Positions 14,198-20,448 of a stretch of 20,448 nt of DNA are shown piece after piece. Each line of letters opens with the position of its first letter. Positions within the stretch are counted from its first letter, which is position 1. The stretch is taken from the NCBI GenBank assembly GCA_002699725.1, contig PACE01000015.1, positions 33,447 through 53,894 of the forward strand. The letters run 5' to 3'. The translations under genes and the position numbers were made by a program. Source of the DNA: Acidimicrobiaceae bacterium. GTDB lineage: Bacteria > Actinomycetota > Acidimicrobiia > Acidimicrobiales > MedAcidi-G1. The notes beneath the pieces are model-generated. The model was not told where the DNA came from. It was given only the letters and a program-made list of their open reading frames with translations, and did not search any database.

Positions 14198-15609
14198 GCG
14201 ACGAGTCGTTCTCTGACGACGAGGACCCGTCCCCGGGTCGATCTTCGGCGGACCTGTCGCCACAGGGTCGCTCCTCGGCGACGATCGGCGCCCGGGTCGG
14301 CGGTGCGCCACCGACTACGCCCGTGCGACCCGCCCTACCCGGCGACGACCCCACGATGCCGACCGCCATTCCCGTGGTGCCCACCGAGGAGGCGGTCGGC
14401 GAAGCCATGGTGTGGGGTCCGTCGGTGTTCGACGAGCCCGAAGAGGGGACCGTCTTCGAGCCGGGTGAAGAGGTCCGGCCGGATGTCCATTGGGTCCGGC
14501 ACCGTCCCGCCTGGGGGCCGCTGCCCCGCTGGGGCCTCGTGGCGTTCGCGATCCTCCTGACGTTCGGGGTGGGATACCGCCTGGTGATGGACTGGGCGTC
14601 GGACCAGATGCGCCCCGAGAGCCTCTTCGGTGAGGACGTCCGGTTCGTGATCGAGGACGGATGGTCGACCAACGACGTGGCCGCGGCGCTCGGCGTCGCC
14701 GACGTCGTCGACAATCCCGCCATGTTCCGCCAGTGGATGCGCTGCCCGTCGGCGCTGCGCTGGCTCATCGAGTGCCCGGTGGACGTCGAGTACTCGTTCC
14801 AGGCGGGCGAATACGTGTTGCGCGAACACCTGGCCTTTCAGGACGCCGTCGACCGCATGAACGAGGGCCCGCTCCCCGAGGAGGTCATCACCGTGATGCT
14901 GCCCGAGGGCCTGACCCTCGCGCAGTCCGTCGACCGACTTCTCGTCCAGATGCCCGCATTCGCCGAGGACGAACTGTGGGCTGCCCTCATCAGCGAGCGC
15001 CTCGTGTGGGAGCACTACCCGGAGGACCTGCCATACCTGGTCGTCGAGGGCCTGCTCTTCCCCGACACCTACCAGTTGGCCGAGGAATCCCTCGGCGACG
15101 AACTCGACCTCGTCACGAGGATGCACCGGCAGTTCCTCTCCGTGGTCGAGGACCTGGGCATCGAGCAGCGCTCCGCTGACCTGGGCCTGACCCCCTACGA
15201 GGTGGTCATCGTCGCCTCGCTCATCGAGGAGGAGGCCCTGATCGAGGATGACCGGGGGCGCATCAGCCGGGTCATCCACAACCGGCTCGAGGCGGGCTGG
15301 ACCCTCGGCATCGATGCCAGCACCCGCTACGCCGTCGGCAAGACCGCCGGCGAGCCGCTCACCGGGGAGGACCTGGCGTCCGAGTCGCTGTGGAACACCC
15401 GCGTGACTTCGGGCCTGCCGCCGACGCCGATCGCCGCTCCCGGCCGTACCTCGCTGGAGGCGGCCCTCAACCCGACGGACGGTCCGTGGATGTACTACGT
15501 CCGCACCGATGAGGGCGACGTGGCCGGTGCGCATACGTTTGCGGTGACGGCCGACGAATTCGAGCGTGCAAAGAGCGTCTGCGTGGAGAAGGATCTGGGC
15601 TGTGGGTGA
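14194..15609 (+). CDS. mltG: Endolytic murein transglycosylase MltG
   Basis: MltG cleaves nascent peptidoglycan glycan strands and probably sets their length. The 471-residue product has a cytosolic N-terminal region (1-110) that is acidic and rich in Pro/Ser/Gly and looks disordered. One membrane helix follows (about 113-131), then the extracytoplasmic YceG/MltG domain with a LysM-like part (about 148-240). VEGLLFPDTY (284-293) and the catalytic-site motif ASLIEEE (341-347) follow; E345 aligns with the catalytic Glu of E. coli ASIVEKE. Then come NRLEAGWTLGIDAS (363-376) and the conserved GLPPTPIAAPG (407-417). External cysteines come as two pairs (184/194 and 463/470). GTG 14194 overlaps the ruvX stop. 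The long cytosolic tail is typical of actinobacterial MltG and may be a regulatory site. Confidence 0.94.
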   Translation: MSDESFSDDEDPSPGRSSADLSPQGRSSATIGARVGGAPPTTPVRPALPGDDPTMPTAIPVVPTEEAVGEAMVWGPSVFDEPEEGTVFEPGEEVRPDVHWVRHRPAWGPLPRWGLVAFAILLTFGVGYRLVMDWASDQMRPESLFGEDVRFVIEDGWSTNDVAAALGVADVVDNPAMFRQWMRCPSALRWLIECPVDVEYSFQAGEYVLREHLAFQDAVDRMNEGPLPEEVITVMLPEGLTLAQSVDRLLVQMPAFAEDELWAALISERLVWEHYPEDLPYLVVEGLLFPDTYQLAEESLGDELDLVTRMHRQFLSVVEDLGIEQRSADLGLTPYEVVIVASLIEEEALIEDDRGRISRVIHNRLEAGWTLGIDASTRYAVGKTAGEPLTGEDLASESLWNTRVTSGLPPTPIAAPGRTSLEAALNPTDGPWMYYVRTDEGDVAGAHTFAVTADEFERAKSVCVEKDLGCG

Positions 15610-15616
15610 GCAGGAC

Positions 15617-16504
15617 ATGGCATCGAGCACTCCGGTCGACCGGCGTCCACCGGCCAGCGGGAGCACGCGCCTGGCGGCGGTCGTCGGCTCGCCGGTCCGC
15701 CACTCCCTCTCGCCGACTCTCCTGAACGCCGCCTTCGCCGCCACCGGCCTGGACTGGACGTTCACGGCGCTTGAGGTGGCCGAGGGCGACCTCGACCGGG
15801 CCCTCGACGGAATGCGGGCACTCGGCCTCGCCGGCCTGTCCGTGACGATGCCGCACAAGGCGGCCGCGGCGGAGTCCGCCGACGAGTTGACAGATGCTGC
15901 AGCCCGCCTCGGAGCCGTGAACTGCCTTGTTCCCGATGGCAGCCGACTGGTCGGACACAACACCGACGGCGGCGGCTTCCTCGACGGACTCGCCCACGAT
16001 GCCGGGATCACTGTCGAGGGCCGATCCGTGCTCATCGTTGGCGCCGGGGGAGCGGCCCGGGCCGTCGTCGAGGCGTGTGGCACGGGGGGAGCCGCCGACG
16101 TCGCCGTGGTGAACAGAACACCAGGGAGGGCGCAGTCGGCGTCCGAACTGGCCGGAGGCGTTGGTCGGGTGGTCGAACCTGACGCCGTGGAACAGGCCCT
16201 CGCCCGTGCCGATCTGGTCGTCAACGCGACGCCGGTGGGCATGTCGGTTGGGCCGGCTGGCGACATGCCGGTCGACGCGGACGTGCTGCGGGTCGGACAG
16301 GTGGCCGTAGACCTCGTCTACCACCCCCTCGAGACGCCCTGGTTGGCTGCCCTGCGCCGACGGGGTATCGAGGCCCACGGGGGCCTCTCGATGCTGCTCT
16401 TCCAGGCGGCCCGTGCCTTCTCCCTCTGGACGGGGGACGAGGCACCGGTGGCAGCCATGGAAGCGGCCGCCCGTGCGGTGCTTTCCGCACGTCCGGCCGA
16501 CTGA
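15617..16504 (+). CDS. aroE: Shikimate dehydrogenase
   Basis: AroE reduces 3-dehydroshikimate to shikimate with NADPH. The 295-residue product has the substrate-binding SLSP (30-33), catalytic K81 in MPHK, NTDG (115-118) with the conserved Asp, the nucleotide-binding loop GAGGAAR (142-148), NRT (166-168) and NATPVGM (203-209). The C-terminal GGLSMLLFQAARAFSLWTG (255-273) is also typical. ATG 15617 is preferred, with GGTGAG seven bases upstream. An in-frame GTG at 15602 would add five residues and overlap mltG by 8 bp. The first 18 residues are not conserved. The gene follows mltG as in M. tuberculosis and is probably co-transcribed with it. Confidence 0.94.
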   Translation: MASSTPVDRRPPASGSTRLAAVVGSPVRHSLSPTLLNAAFAATGLDWTFTALEVAEGDLDRALDGMRALGLAGLSVTMPHKAAAAESADELTDAAARLGAVNCLVPDGSRLVGHNTDGGGFLDGLAHDAGITVEGRSVLIVGAGGAARAVVEACGTGGAADVAVVNRTPGRAQSASELAGGVGRVVEPDAVEQALARADLVVNATPVGMSVGPAGDMPVDADVLRVGQVAVDLVYHPLETPWLAALRRRGIEAHGGLSMLLFQAARAFSLWTGDEAPVAAMEAAARAVLSARPAD

Positions 16505-16519
16505 CGCACCGGCTCCTCC

Positions 16520-16990
16520 GTGGCCGTCGCCGACCTGTCGGCGTTCGCCTGGCTGCTGGCCGGATCGGGGGTCCTGGCTCGGGTCGACCTCCGGGAGCAG
16601 CGCCTGCCGGCACGGTGGACCTGGCGGCTTGGCGCCGGGCTGGTCGTGATCCACGGGATCGGCGTGCTCGCCGGGGCCGGCGGCGAACGGCTCGGGTGGG
16701 CGATGGTCGGTGGCCCGGCATTCGGGGGGTTGCTTCTCGGGCTGCACCTTGCTTCACCCCGATCCCTCGGGGGAGGCGATGTACGCCTCGCGGTGCCCCT
16801 GGGCTTCCAGGTCGGATGGGCGACCGGCAACGAGGTTGCCACGGGGATCGCCGCGGTCACCGCCCTGGCGGCCCTGCTGACCCTCATCGGTGGAGCGGTG
16901 GCACGCCGGGGCCGACTCGGTGCGGGCCCGCTGCCGTTCGGCCCGGGCCTCATGGCGGCGACGCTGCTCGTCACGGCCTGGTACTGCTGA
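16520..16990 (+). CDS. Short type IV prepilin peptidase-like membrane protein (A24 family)
   Basis: The 156-residue, very hydrophobic product has about four to five membrane helices. It carries both catalytic aspartates of A24 aspartyl proteases: D23 in RVDLREQRLP (first Asp site, followed by Pro) and D87 in SLGGGDVRL (the GxGD motif). The family-typical PFGPGL (139-144) is near the C-terminus. The N-terminal methyltransferase domain of PilD-type enzymes is absent, as in CpaA/TadV-type peptidases. It would cut pilin-like precursors at the inner face of the membrane. No pilin or secretion gene is nearby. Its place after aroE equals that of Rv2551c in M. tuberculosis. GTG 16520 lies 15 bp after aroE without a Shine-Dalgarno sequence. 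Confidence 0.85.
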   Translation: MAVADLSAFAWLLAGSGVLARVDLREQRLPARWTWRLGAGLVVIHGIGVLAGAGGERLGWAMVGGPAFGGLLLGLHLASPRSLGGGDVRLAVPLGFQVGWATGNEVATGIAAVTALAALLTLIGGAVARRGRLGAGPLPFGPGLMAATLLVTAWYC

Positions 16991-17016
16991 GCCGGCGGTG
17001 TGGCACATCCGACCTC

Positions 17017-17051
17017 CGGGGCCGCTATTCACCCGACCGGGAGTGGCCCCG
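17017..17051 (+). other. Inverted repeat in the prepilin peptidase-aroK gap
   Basis: CGGGGCC (17017-17023) and GGCCCCG (17045-17051) can form a 7-bp stem around a 21-nt loop that itself holds a small CCC/GGG inverted repeat. No T-tract follows. It lies just upstream of the aroK -10-like element, so it could end the upstream transcript or be chance in GC-rich DNA. Confidence 0.25.
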
Positions 17052-17055
17052 TCGC

Positions 17056-17061
17056 TAGCCT
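17056..17061 (+). promoter_or_regulatory. Candidate leaderless promoter -10 (TAGCCT) of aroK-aroB
   Basis: TAGCCT ends six bases before ATG 17068, the ideal spacing for transcription to start at the start codon itself. It lies in a 77-bp gap, one of the longest in the window, where a new operon would be expected to begin. Confidence 0.55.
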
Positions 17062-17067
17062 GAGGCC

Positions 17068-17610
17068 ATGGTCCCGGAGCATCGACCCCACCTGGCCCTC
17101 GTCGGGGGCATGGGCACCGGCAAGACGTCCGTCGGCGCCCTCGTGGCAGCCCGGGCCCGGCGCCGCCACATCGACCTCGACCGCTGGGTCCAGGCCGACA
17201 CCGGACGCAGCATCGGCGTGCTGTTCGCCGAACGGGGAGAAGAGGGTTTCCGCGATGCCGAGCAGGACAGCCTCGAGCGGGCCCTCGGGCTGAGCGAGCC
17301 GATCGTCCTGTCGACCGGCGGAGGGGTGCTCGGCCGGCCGGTCAACCGGGAGGCCCTGGCATCCCGCTCGCACGTGGTCTGGCTGCGGGCCACCCCGGAG
17401 ACGGCCGCCGAGCGCGTCGGCGACGGTCGCGGTCGGCCGCTCCTCGAGGACGACTCCCCGGTCGACGTCCTGCGTCGCCTGGCCGGGGAACGGGCGCCCC
17501 TCTACGAGGAGGCGGCAGACCTCGCCATCGACACCGACGGTCGCTCGCCGGACGACGTAGCCGACGAGGTGGGAGCGTTCCTCGAGCGCCTCCTGGGGGC
17601 CGTGTCGTGA
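17068..17610 (+). CDS. aroK: Shikimate kinase
   Basis: AroK phosphorylates shikimate to shikimate 3-phosphate with ATP. The 180-residue product shows Walker A GGMGTGKT (13-20), the shikimate-binding DLD (36-38), R62 in GFRDAE, the STGGGV glycine motif (82-87), the lid-region RGRPLL (121-126) and ERAPLYEEAA (141-150). Length is standard. It begins the run aroK-aroB-aroQ and has its own candidate leaderless promoter. Its stop overlaps the aroB start (GTGA). In M. tuberculosis aroC precedes this gene; here it does not. Confidence 0.95.
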   Translation: MVPEHRPHLALVGGMGTGKTSVGALVAARARRRHIDLDRWVQADTGRSIGVLFAERGEEGFRDAEQDSLERALGLSEPIVLSTGGGVLGRPVNREALASRSHVVWLRATPETAAERVGDGRGRPLLEDDSPVDVLRRLAGERAPLYEEAADLAIDTDGRSPDDVADEVGAFLERLLGAVS

Positions 17611-18611
17611 TCCGCGTCGACGTCGTGCTGCCCGCAGAGCGGTCCTACCCGGTCCTCGTCGGCCCCGATGCATCCGCCCACCTCCCCGAGGTCCTGCCGC
17701 GCCGGGCCCGACGGGCCGCGATCGTGACCCAGTCGGGCATCGGCCACACCGTGGACTCGGGCCTGGAGCAGGAGGTCTTCGACATCGGCGACGGCGAGGA
17801 TGCCAAGTCGATGGCGACCGTGGAGGGCCTCTGTCGCTCCTTCGCCCGGTGGGGGCTCACCCGGGGCGACGTCGTCGTCGGTGTGGGCGGCGGGGTGGTC
17901 ACCGACGTAGCCGGCTTCGCGGCGGCCTCCTATCACCGGGGCGTGCCCGTCGTACACGTGGCCACTTCCCTGCTGGCACAGATCGACGCCGCCATCGGGG
18001 GCAAGACGGGCGTCAACCTGCCCGAGGGCAAGAACCTCGTGGGGGCGTTCTGGCAGCCCTCCGCCGTGCTGTGCGACACGACTGCGCTCGAGACACTTCC
18101 CGAGGCGGAGATGCGCTGCGGCCTCGGCGAGATGGCCAAGTACCACTTCCTCGGCGGCGACGACCTCGACGACCTTGACCTCGTCGCCCGGATCGCACGC
18201 TGTGTCGAGATCAAGGCGGCGGTGGTCGCCGACGACGAACTCGAGGTCGGTCGTCGGGCCGTCCTCAACTACGGGCACACGCTCGGGCATGCCCTCGAGA
18301 CGACCGGAGGCTACGGGCTGCGCCACGGCGAGGCGGTGGCCATCGGGCTGGTCTACGCCGCAGAACTCGGGAGGGCGCTGGGTCGTATCGACGACGAGCG
18401 GGTGGCGGAGCACCGCCGGATCGTCGAGGGCTACGGTCTGCCTGCCCGCGTTCCGGGGGATGCAGTCGACGCCGAACTGCTCGACGCCATGGGCCGGGAC
18501 AAGAAGGCCGTCGACGGCCTGACGTTCGCACTCGACGGCCCGGACGGCGTCGAAGTGGTCGCCGGGGTGCAAGAGTCGCTGGTCGAGCAGGTCCTCGCTT
18601 GCGTACGGTGA
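17607..18611 (+). CDS. aroB: 3-dehydroquinate synthase
   Basis: AroB converts DAHP to 3-dehydroquinate using NAD and a divalent metal. The 334-residue product has the NAD-binding GGGVVTDVAGFAA (94-106), SLLAQIDAAIGGKTGVNL (121-138) and the metal ligands E175 (RCGLGEMAKY), H224 (NYGHTLGHALE, with catalytic-type H228) and H240 (LRHGEAVAIG). The spacing is as in characterised enzymes. At 334 residues it is about 25-30 shorter than E. coli AroB; the shortening lies mainly in the N-terminal nucleotide-binding half, and no key residue is lost. GTG 17607 overlaps aroK by 4 bp, suggesting coupling. Confidence 0.95.
   Translation: MIRVDVVLPAERSYPVLVGPDASAHLPEVLPRRARRAAIVTQSGIGHTVDSGLEQEVFDIGDGEDAKSMATVEGLCRSFARWGLTRGDVVVGVGGGVVTDVAGFAAASYHRGVPVVHVATSLLAQIDAAIGGKTGVNLPEGKNLVGAFWQPSAVLCDTTALETLPEAEMRCGLGEMAKYHFLGGDDLDDLDLVARIARCVEIKAAVVADDELEVGRRAVLNYGHTLGHALETTGGYGLRHGEAVAIGLVYAAELGRALGRIDDERVAEHRRIVEGYGLPARVPGDAVDAELLDAMGRDKKAVDGLTFALDGPDGVEVVAGVQESLVEQVLACVR
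18604..18609 (+). promoter_or_regulatory. Possible -10 element (TACGGT) ahead of aroQ
   Basis: TACGGT fits TANNNT and overlaps the end of aroB. It would give a leader of about 40 nt containing the strong aroQ ribosome-binding site. The match is minimal and no -35 is visible; aroQ may simply be transcribed with aroB. Confidence 0.2.
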
Positions 18612-18643
18612 GCAACGAGCACGAAGACCGAATCACAGCAGCC

Positions 18644-18650
18644 AGAGGAG
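18644..18650 (+). promoter_or_regulatory. Shine-Dalgarno sequence of aroQ
   Basis: AGAGGAG lies five bases before ATG 18656 and fixes that start, ruling out the upstream open frame to 18599. It is one of only two strong Shine-Dalgarno sequences in the window. Confidence 0.85.
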
Positions 18651-18655
18651 CCACC

Positions 18656-19099
18656 ATGCCGAACCAGACCCTGCTGGTCCTTTCCGGCCCCAACCTGAAC
18701 CTGCTGGGCGAACGCCAGCCCGAGGTGTACGGCCACGAGACCCTGGCCGACCACGTGGCGGTGGTGGAGGCGGCGGCTGTCGAGCACGGACTCGCCGTCG
18801 AGCACCTGCAGTCGAACCACGAGGGAGAGTTGGTCGATGCGATCCACGCTGCCCGGGGGCGCTGTGCCGCGATCGTGGTCAACCCCGGAGCGTTCACCCA
18901 CTACGCCTGGGCCATCCACGACGCCCTCGCCGCCTTCGACGGCCCGGTCGTCGAGGTCCACCTCTCCAACCCGGCGGCCCGGGAGCCGTGGCGGCACACC
19001 TCGGTCGTGGCGCCGGTGGCCTCCGGCACGATCGCCGGTTTCGGCGCCGACGGCTACCGGCTGGCGGTGCAGGCGGTGGCCGCACTGCTGGGCCGTTGA
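18656..19099 (+). CDS. aroQ: Type II 3-dehydroquinate dehydratase
   Basis: AroQ dehydrates 3-dehydroquinate to 3-dehydroshikimate, the step between AroB and AroE. The 147-residue product has GPNLNLLGER (11-20), the catalytic Tyr25 in QPEVYG with R20, QSNHEGELVD (52-61), NPGAFTHYAWAIHDAL (76-91) with catalytic-type H82, EVHLSN (100-105) and the AREPWRHTS segment (108-116). Length is normal for the dodecameric type II enzyme. The start is set by the strong Shine-Dalgarno AGAGGAG. A 44-bp gap separates it from aroB, and the stop overlaps the next gene (TTGA). Confidence 0.96.
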   Translation: MPNQTLLVLSGPNLNLLGERQPEVYGHETLADHVAVVEAAAVEHGLAVEHLQSNHEGELVDAIHAARGRCAAIVVNPGAFTHYAWAIHDALAAFDGPVVEVHLSNPAAREPWRHTSVVAPVASGTIAGFGADGYRLAVQAVAALLGR

Positions 19100-20184
19100 C
19101 GAGCGTCCTCCCACCGCTGGAGGTGGCCGGGCGCCTGGACCGCCTCCGGTCCGGCTTTGACGGCGCCGGGATCGATGCACTCGTCGTCACGTGCCTCACC
19201 AACATCCGGTACCTGACCGGGTTCACCGGCTCGGCGGGCGAACTGCTGGTGGGTGCCGACGGGGCGCTGCTGGTCACCGACGGTCGCTACGCAGAGCAGG
19301 CGCCGTCCCAGGTGGTCGACTCGGACACCGAGGTCGCCATCGCAGGCACGAACCGCCGATCGCTCGTCACCGACCGCCTGAGCAGTTCCGACCGGGTGGG
19401 CCTGGAGGCTGCATCGGTGACCTGGTCCGATCAGCGCCGCCTGGCGGGCTGGTTCGACGGGATCGACCTGGTGCCCACCGAGGGCCTGGCCGAGGAACTT
19501 CGACAGGTCAAGGACCCGGGAGAGGTCGCCCGGATCGAGGCGGCGGCGGCCATCGCCGACGCAGCCCTCGCCGACGCCGTCGAGTTGCTCGCCGTCGGGG
19601 TCAGTGAACGCGACCTGGCTGCGGCCATCGACCACGGCATCCGCAGCCGTGGCGCCGACGACCGGGCCTTCGAGACGATCGTCGCCGCCGGTCCCAACAG
19701 CGCCCTGCCACACGCCCGACCCAGCGACCGCGTCCTCGAGGATGGCGACCTCGTGGTCTGTGACCTCGGCGCCGTCGTCGGGGGCTACCGCTCGGACATG
19801 ACCCGTTCCTACCGCGTGGGCGGACGATCCGGCGGACGTGAGGACGAAGTGCGCGACGCCGTCCGCCGGTCGCAGGCGGCGGGCCTCGCACTCGTGGCCG
19901 ACGGCGTCCCCCTGGCCGACGTCGACGCAGCCTGTCGGGATGTGCTCGCCGAGGCCGGGCTGGCCGAGGCGTTCGTCCACGGCACGGGGCACGGGGTGGG
20001 CCTCGACATCCACGAGGCCCCGGCCCTCTCGGGTTCGGCCACTGGTACCCTGCGCTCCGGTCACGTCGTCACCGTCGAACCGGGCGCCTACCTCGCCGGG
20101 CTGGGTGGCGTCCGTTGGGAGGACACCGTGCTCGTGACCGACGACGGCCACCGTGCGCTCACCCTCGCACCCAGGGCCGACTGA
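19096..20184 (+). CDS. pepQ: Xaa-Pro dipeptidase/aminopeptidase (M24 family)
   Basis: This creatinase-fold metallopeptidase probably releases residues from Xaa-Pro peptides in the cytosol. The 362-residue product has an N-terminal creatinase-type domain (about 1-135, with NIRYLTGFTGSAG at 36-48) and a C-terminal M24 domain. All five dinuclear metal ligands are visible: D223 (VCDLGAV), D234 (YRSDMTRSY), H299 (HGTGHGVGL), E328 (VEPGAYL) and E342 (RWEDT). TTG 19096 is proposed because it overlaps the aroQ stop as TTGA, like the GTGA junctions elsewhere. GTG 19123 is an alternative that would remove nine residues. The position between aroQ and efp matches pepQ of M. tuberculosis. The exact substrate is not determinable here. 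Confidence 0.92.
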   Translation: MTSVLPPLEVAGRLDRLRSGFDGAGIDALVVTCLTNIRYLTGFTGSAGELLVGADGALLVTDGRYAEQAPSQVVDSDTEVAIAGTNRRSLVTDRLSSSDRVGLEAASVTWSDQRRLAGWFDGIDLVPTEGLAEELRQVKDPGEVARIEAAAAIADAALADAVELLAVGVSERDLAAAIDHGIRSRGADDRAFETIVAAGPNSALPHARPSDRVLEDGDLVVCDLGAVVGGYRSDMTRSYRVGGRSGGREDEVRDAVRRSQAAGLALVADGVPLADVDAACRDVLAEAGLAEAFVHGTGHGVGLDIHEAPALSGSATGTLRSGHVVTVEPGAYLAGLGGVRWEDTVLVTDDGHRALTLAPRAD

Positions 20185-20192
20185 TCGTCCAC

Positions 20193-20198
20193 GGAGGA
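20193..20198 (+). promoter_or_regulatory. Shine-Dalgarno sequence of efp
   Basis: GGAGGA lies four to five bases before ATG 20203 in the 18-bp pepQ-efp gap. It is the strongest ribosome-binding site in the window, fitting an abundant translation factor. Confidence 0.85.
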
Positions 20199-20202
20199 CC
20201 AG

Positions 20203-20448
20203 ATGGCGACCATCACCACGAACGACCTCAAGAACGGCATGGCCCTCCAAATCGGCGAGGGGCTCTTCACGGTCGTCGAGTTCCAACACGTGAAGCCCGG
20301 AAAGGGCCACGCCTTCGTGCGGACGACCCTGCGCAACGTGCGCTCCGGCAGCACCGTGGACCGGACCTTCCGGGCCGGCGAGAAGGTCGAGCGGGCGATG
20401 ATAGACAAGCGGTCGATGCAGTACCTGTACCGCGACGGTCCGGACTTC
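20203..20448 (+). CDS. efp: Elongation factor P, first 82 residues (3' end outside window)
   Basis: EF-P binds between the P and E sites and relieves ribosome stalling at polyproline. The frame is open from ATG 20203 to the end of the window. The N-terminal KOW-like domain is clear: [16 protein letters not shown] (5-20), then the tip loop [18 protein letters not shown] (29-46) and the beginning of the second domain ([12 protein letters not shown], about 68-79). The loop tip carries Lys34 in KPGKG, the position modified by EpmA in E. coli. Neither a modifying-enzyme gene nor the rest of efp is in the window. Some Actinobacteria are reported to use unmodified EF-P with this loop type, so modification cannot be judged. 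Confidence 0.96.
   Translation, partial: MATITTNDLKNGMALQIGEGLFTVVEFQHVKPGKGHAFVRTTLRNVRSGSTVDRTFRAGEKVERAMIDKRSMQYLYRDGPDF

Noticed and set aside
17017..17051. Intrinsic terminator between the prepilin peptidase gene and aroK
   Set aside because: The inverted repeat is real, but the loop is long and no T-tract follows, so I list it only as a repeat of unknown role.
18599..18655. N-terminal extension of aroQ to 18599
   Set aside because: A strong Shine-Dalgarno (AGAGGAG) places the start at ATG 18656, and the conserved protein begins there.
1..20448. A novel defence system, mobile element, CRISPR array or biosynthetic cluster
   Set aside because: All confident genes are conserved housekeeping genes on one strand in a conserved order, with no transposase, integrase, direct-repeat array or compositional break that I could see by reading.

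Overview
The window is a dense, entirely plus-strand run of housekeeping genes from a high-GC bacterium (third positions almost always G or C, frequent GTG starts). Gene order (yajC-secD-secF, rel, hisS, aspS, rarA, alaS, ruvX, mltG, aroE, prepilin peptidase, aroK-aroB-aroQ, pepQ, efp) matches the conserved actinobacterial backbone known from Mycobacterium tuberculosis. The tgt-yajC junction, the GTGA-coupled genes and the style of the proteins make an Acidimicrobiia-like actinobacterium my best guess; this is inference without a database search.

Layout. 1-213: 3' end of a tRNA-guanine transglycosylase (tgt) gene. 302-3265: yajC-secD-secF, the accessory module of the Sec translocon. 3314-5582: a candidate 14-codon leader ORF and the bifunctional (p)ppGpp enzyme Rel. 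5628-9492: hisS, aspS and a TIM-barrel isomerase-like gene joined by 4-bp overlaps. 9503-11145: rarA and a small DUF948-like membrane protein. 11185-16990: alaS, ruvX, mltG, aroE and a short type IV prepilin peptidase. 17068-20448: aroK-aroB-aroQ, a Xaa-Pro dipeptidase and the first 82 codons of efp. The longest gap between confident genes is about 94 bp. I saw no tRNA or rRNA gene, insertion sequence, CRISPR array or prophage signature.

How the genes work together. Themes are protein export (YajC/SecDF), translation (HisRS, AspRS, AlaRS, EF-P, Tgt), stringent response (Rel), replication and repair maintenance (RarA, RuvX), cell-wall termination (MltG) and the shikimate pathway (AroB, AroQ, AroE, AroK: four of seven steps). 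aroC, which sits next to aroK in M. tuberculosis, is absent here.

Expression logic is the most informative structural pattern. Seven gene starts overlap the previous stop by 4 bp (GTGA six times, TTGA once). Most starts that are not coupled carry a TANNNT hexamer just upstream, usually 6-9 bases before the start codon, as expected for leaderless transcripts. Only aroQ and efp show a strong Shine-Dalgarno sequence. I do not see a novel multi-gene system. The best leads are the Tgt C-terminus lacking all three zinc-ligand cysteines, the possible leaderless leader ORF ahead of rel, the repeated leaderless-promoter pattern, and paired cysteines in extracytoplasmic parts of SecD and MltG.
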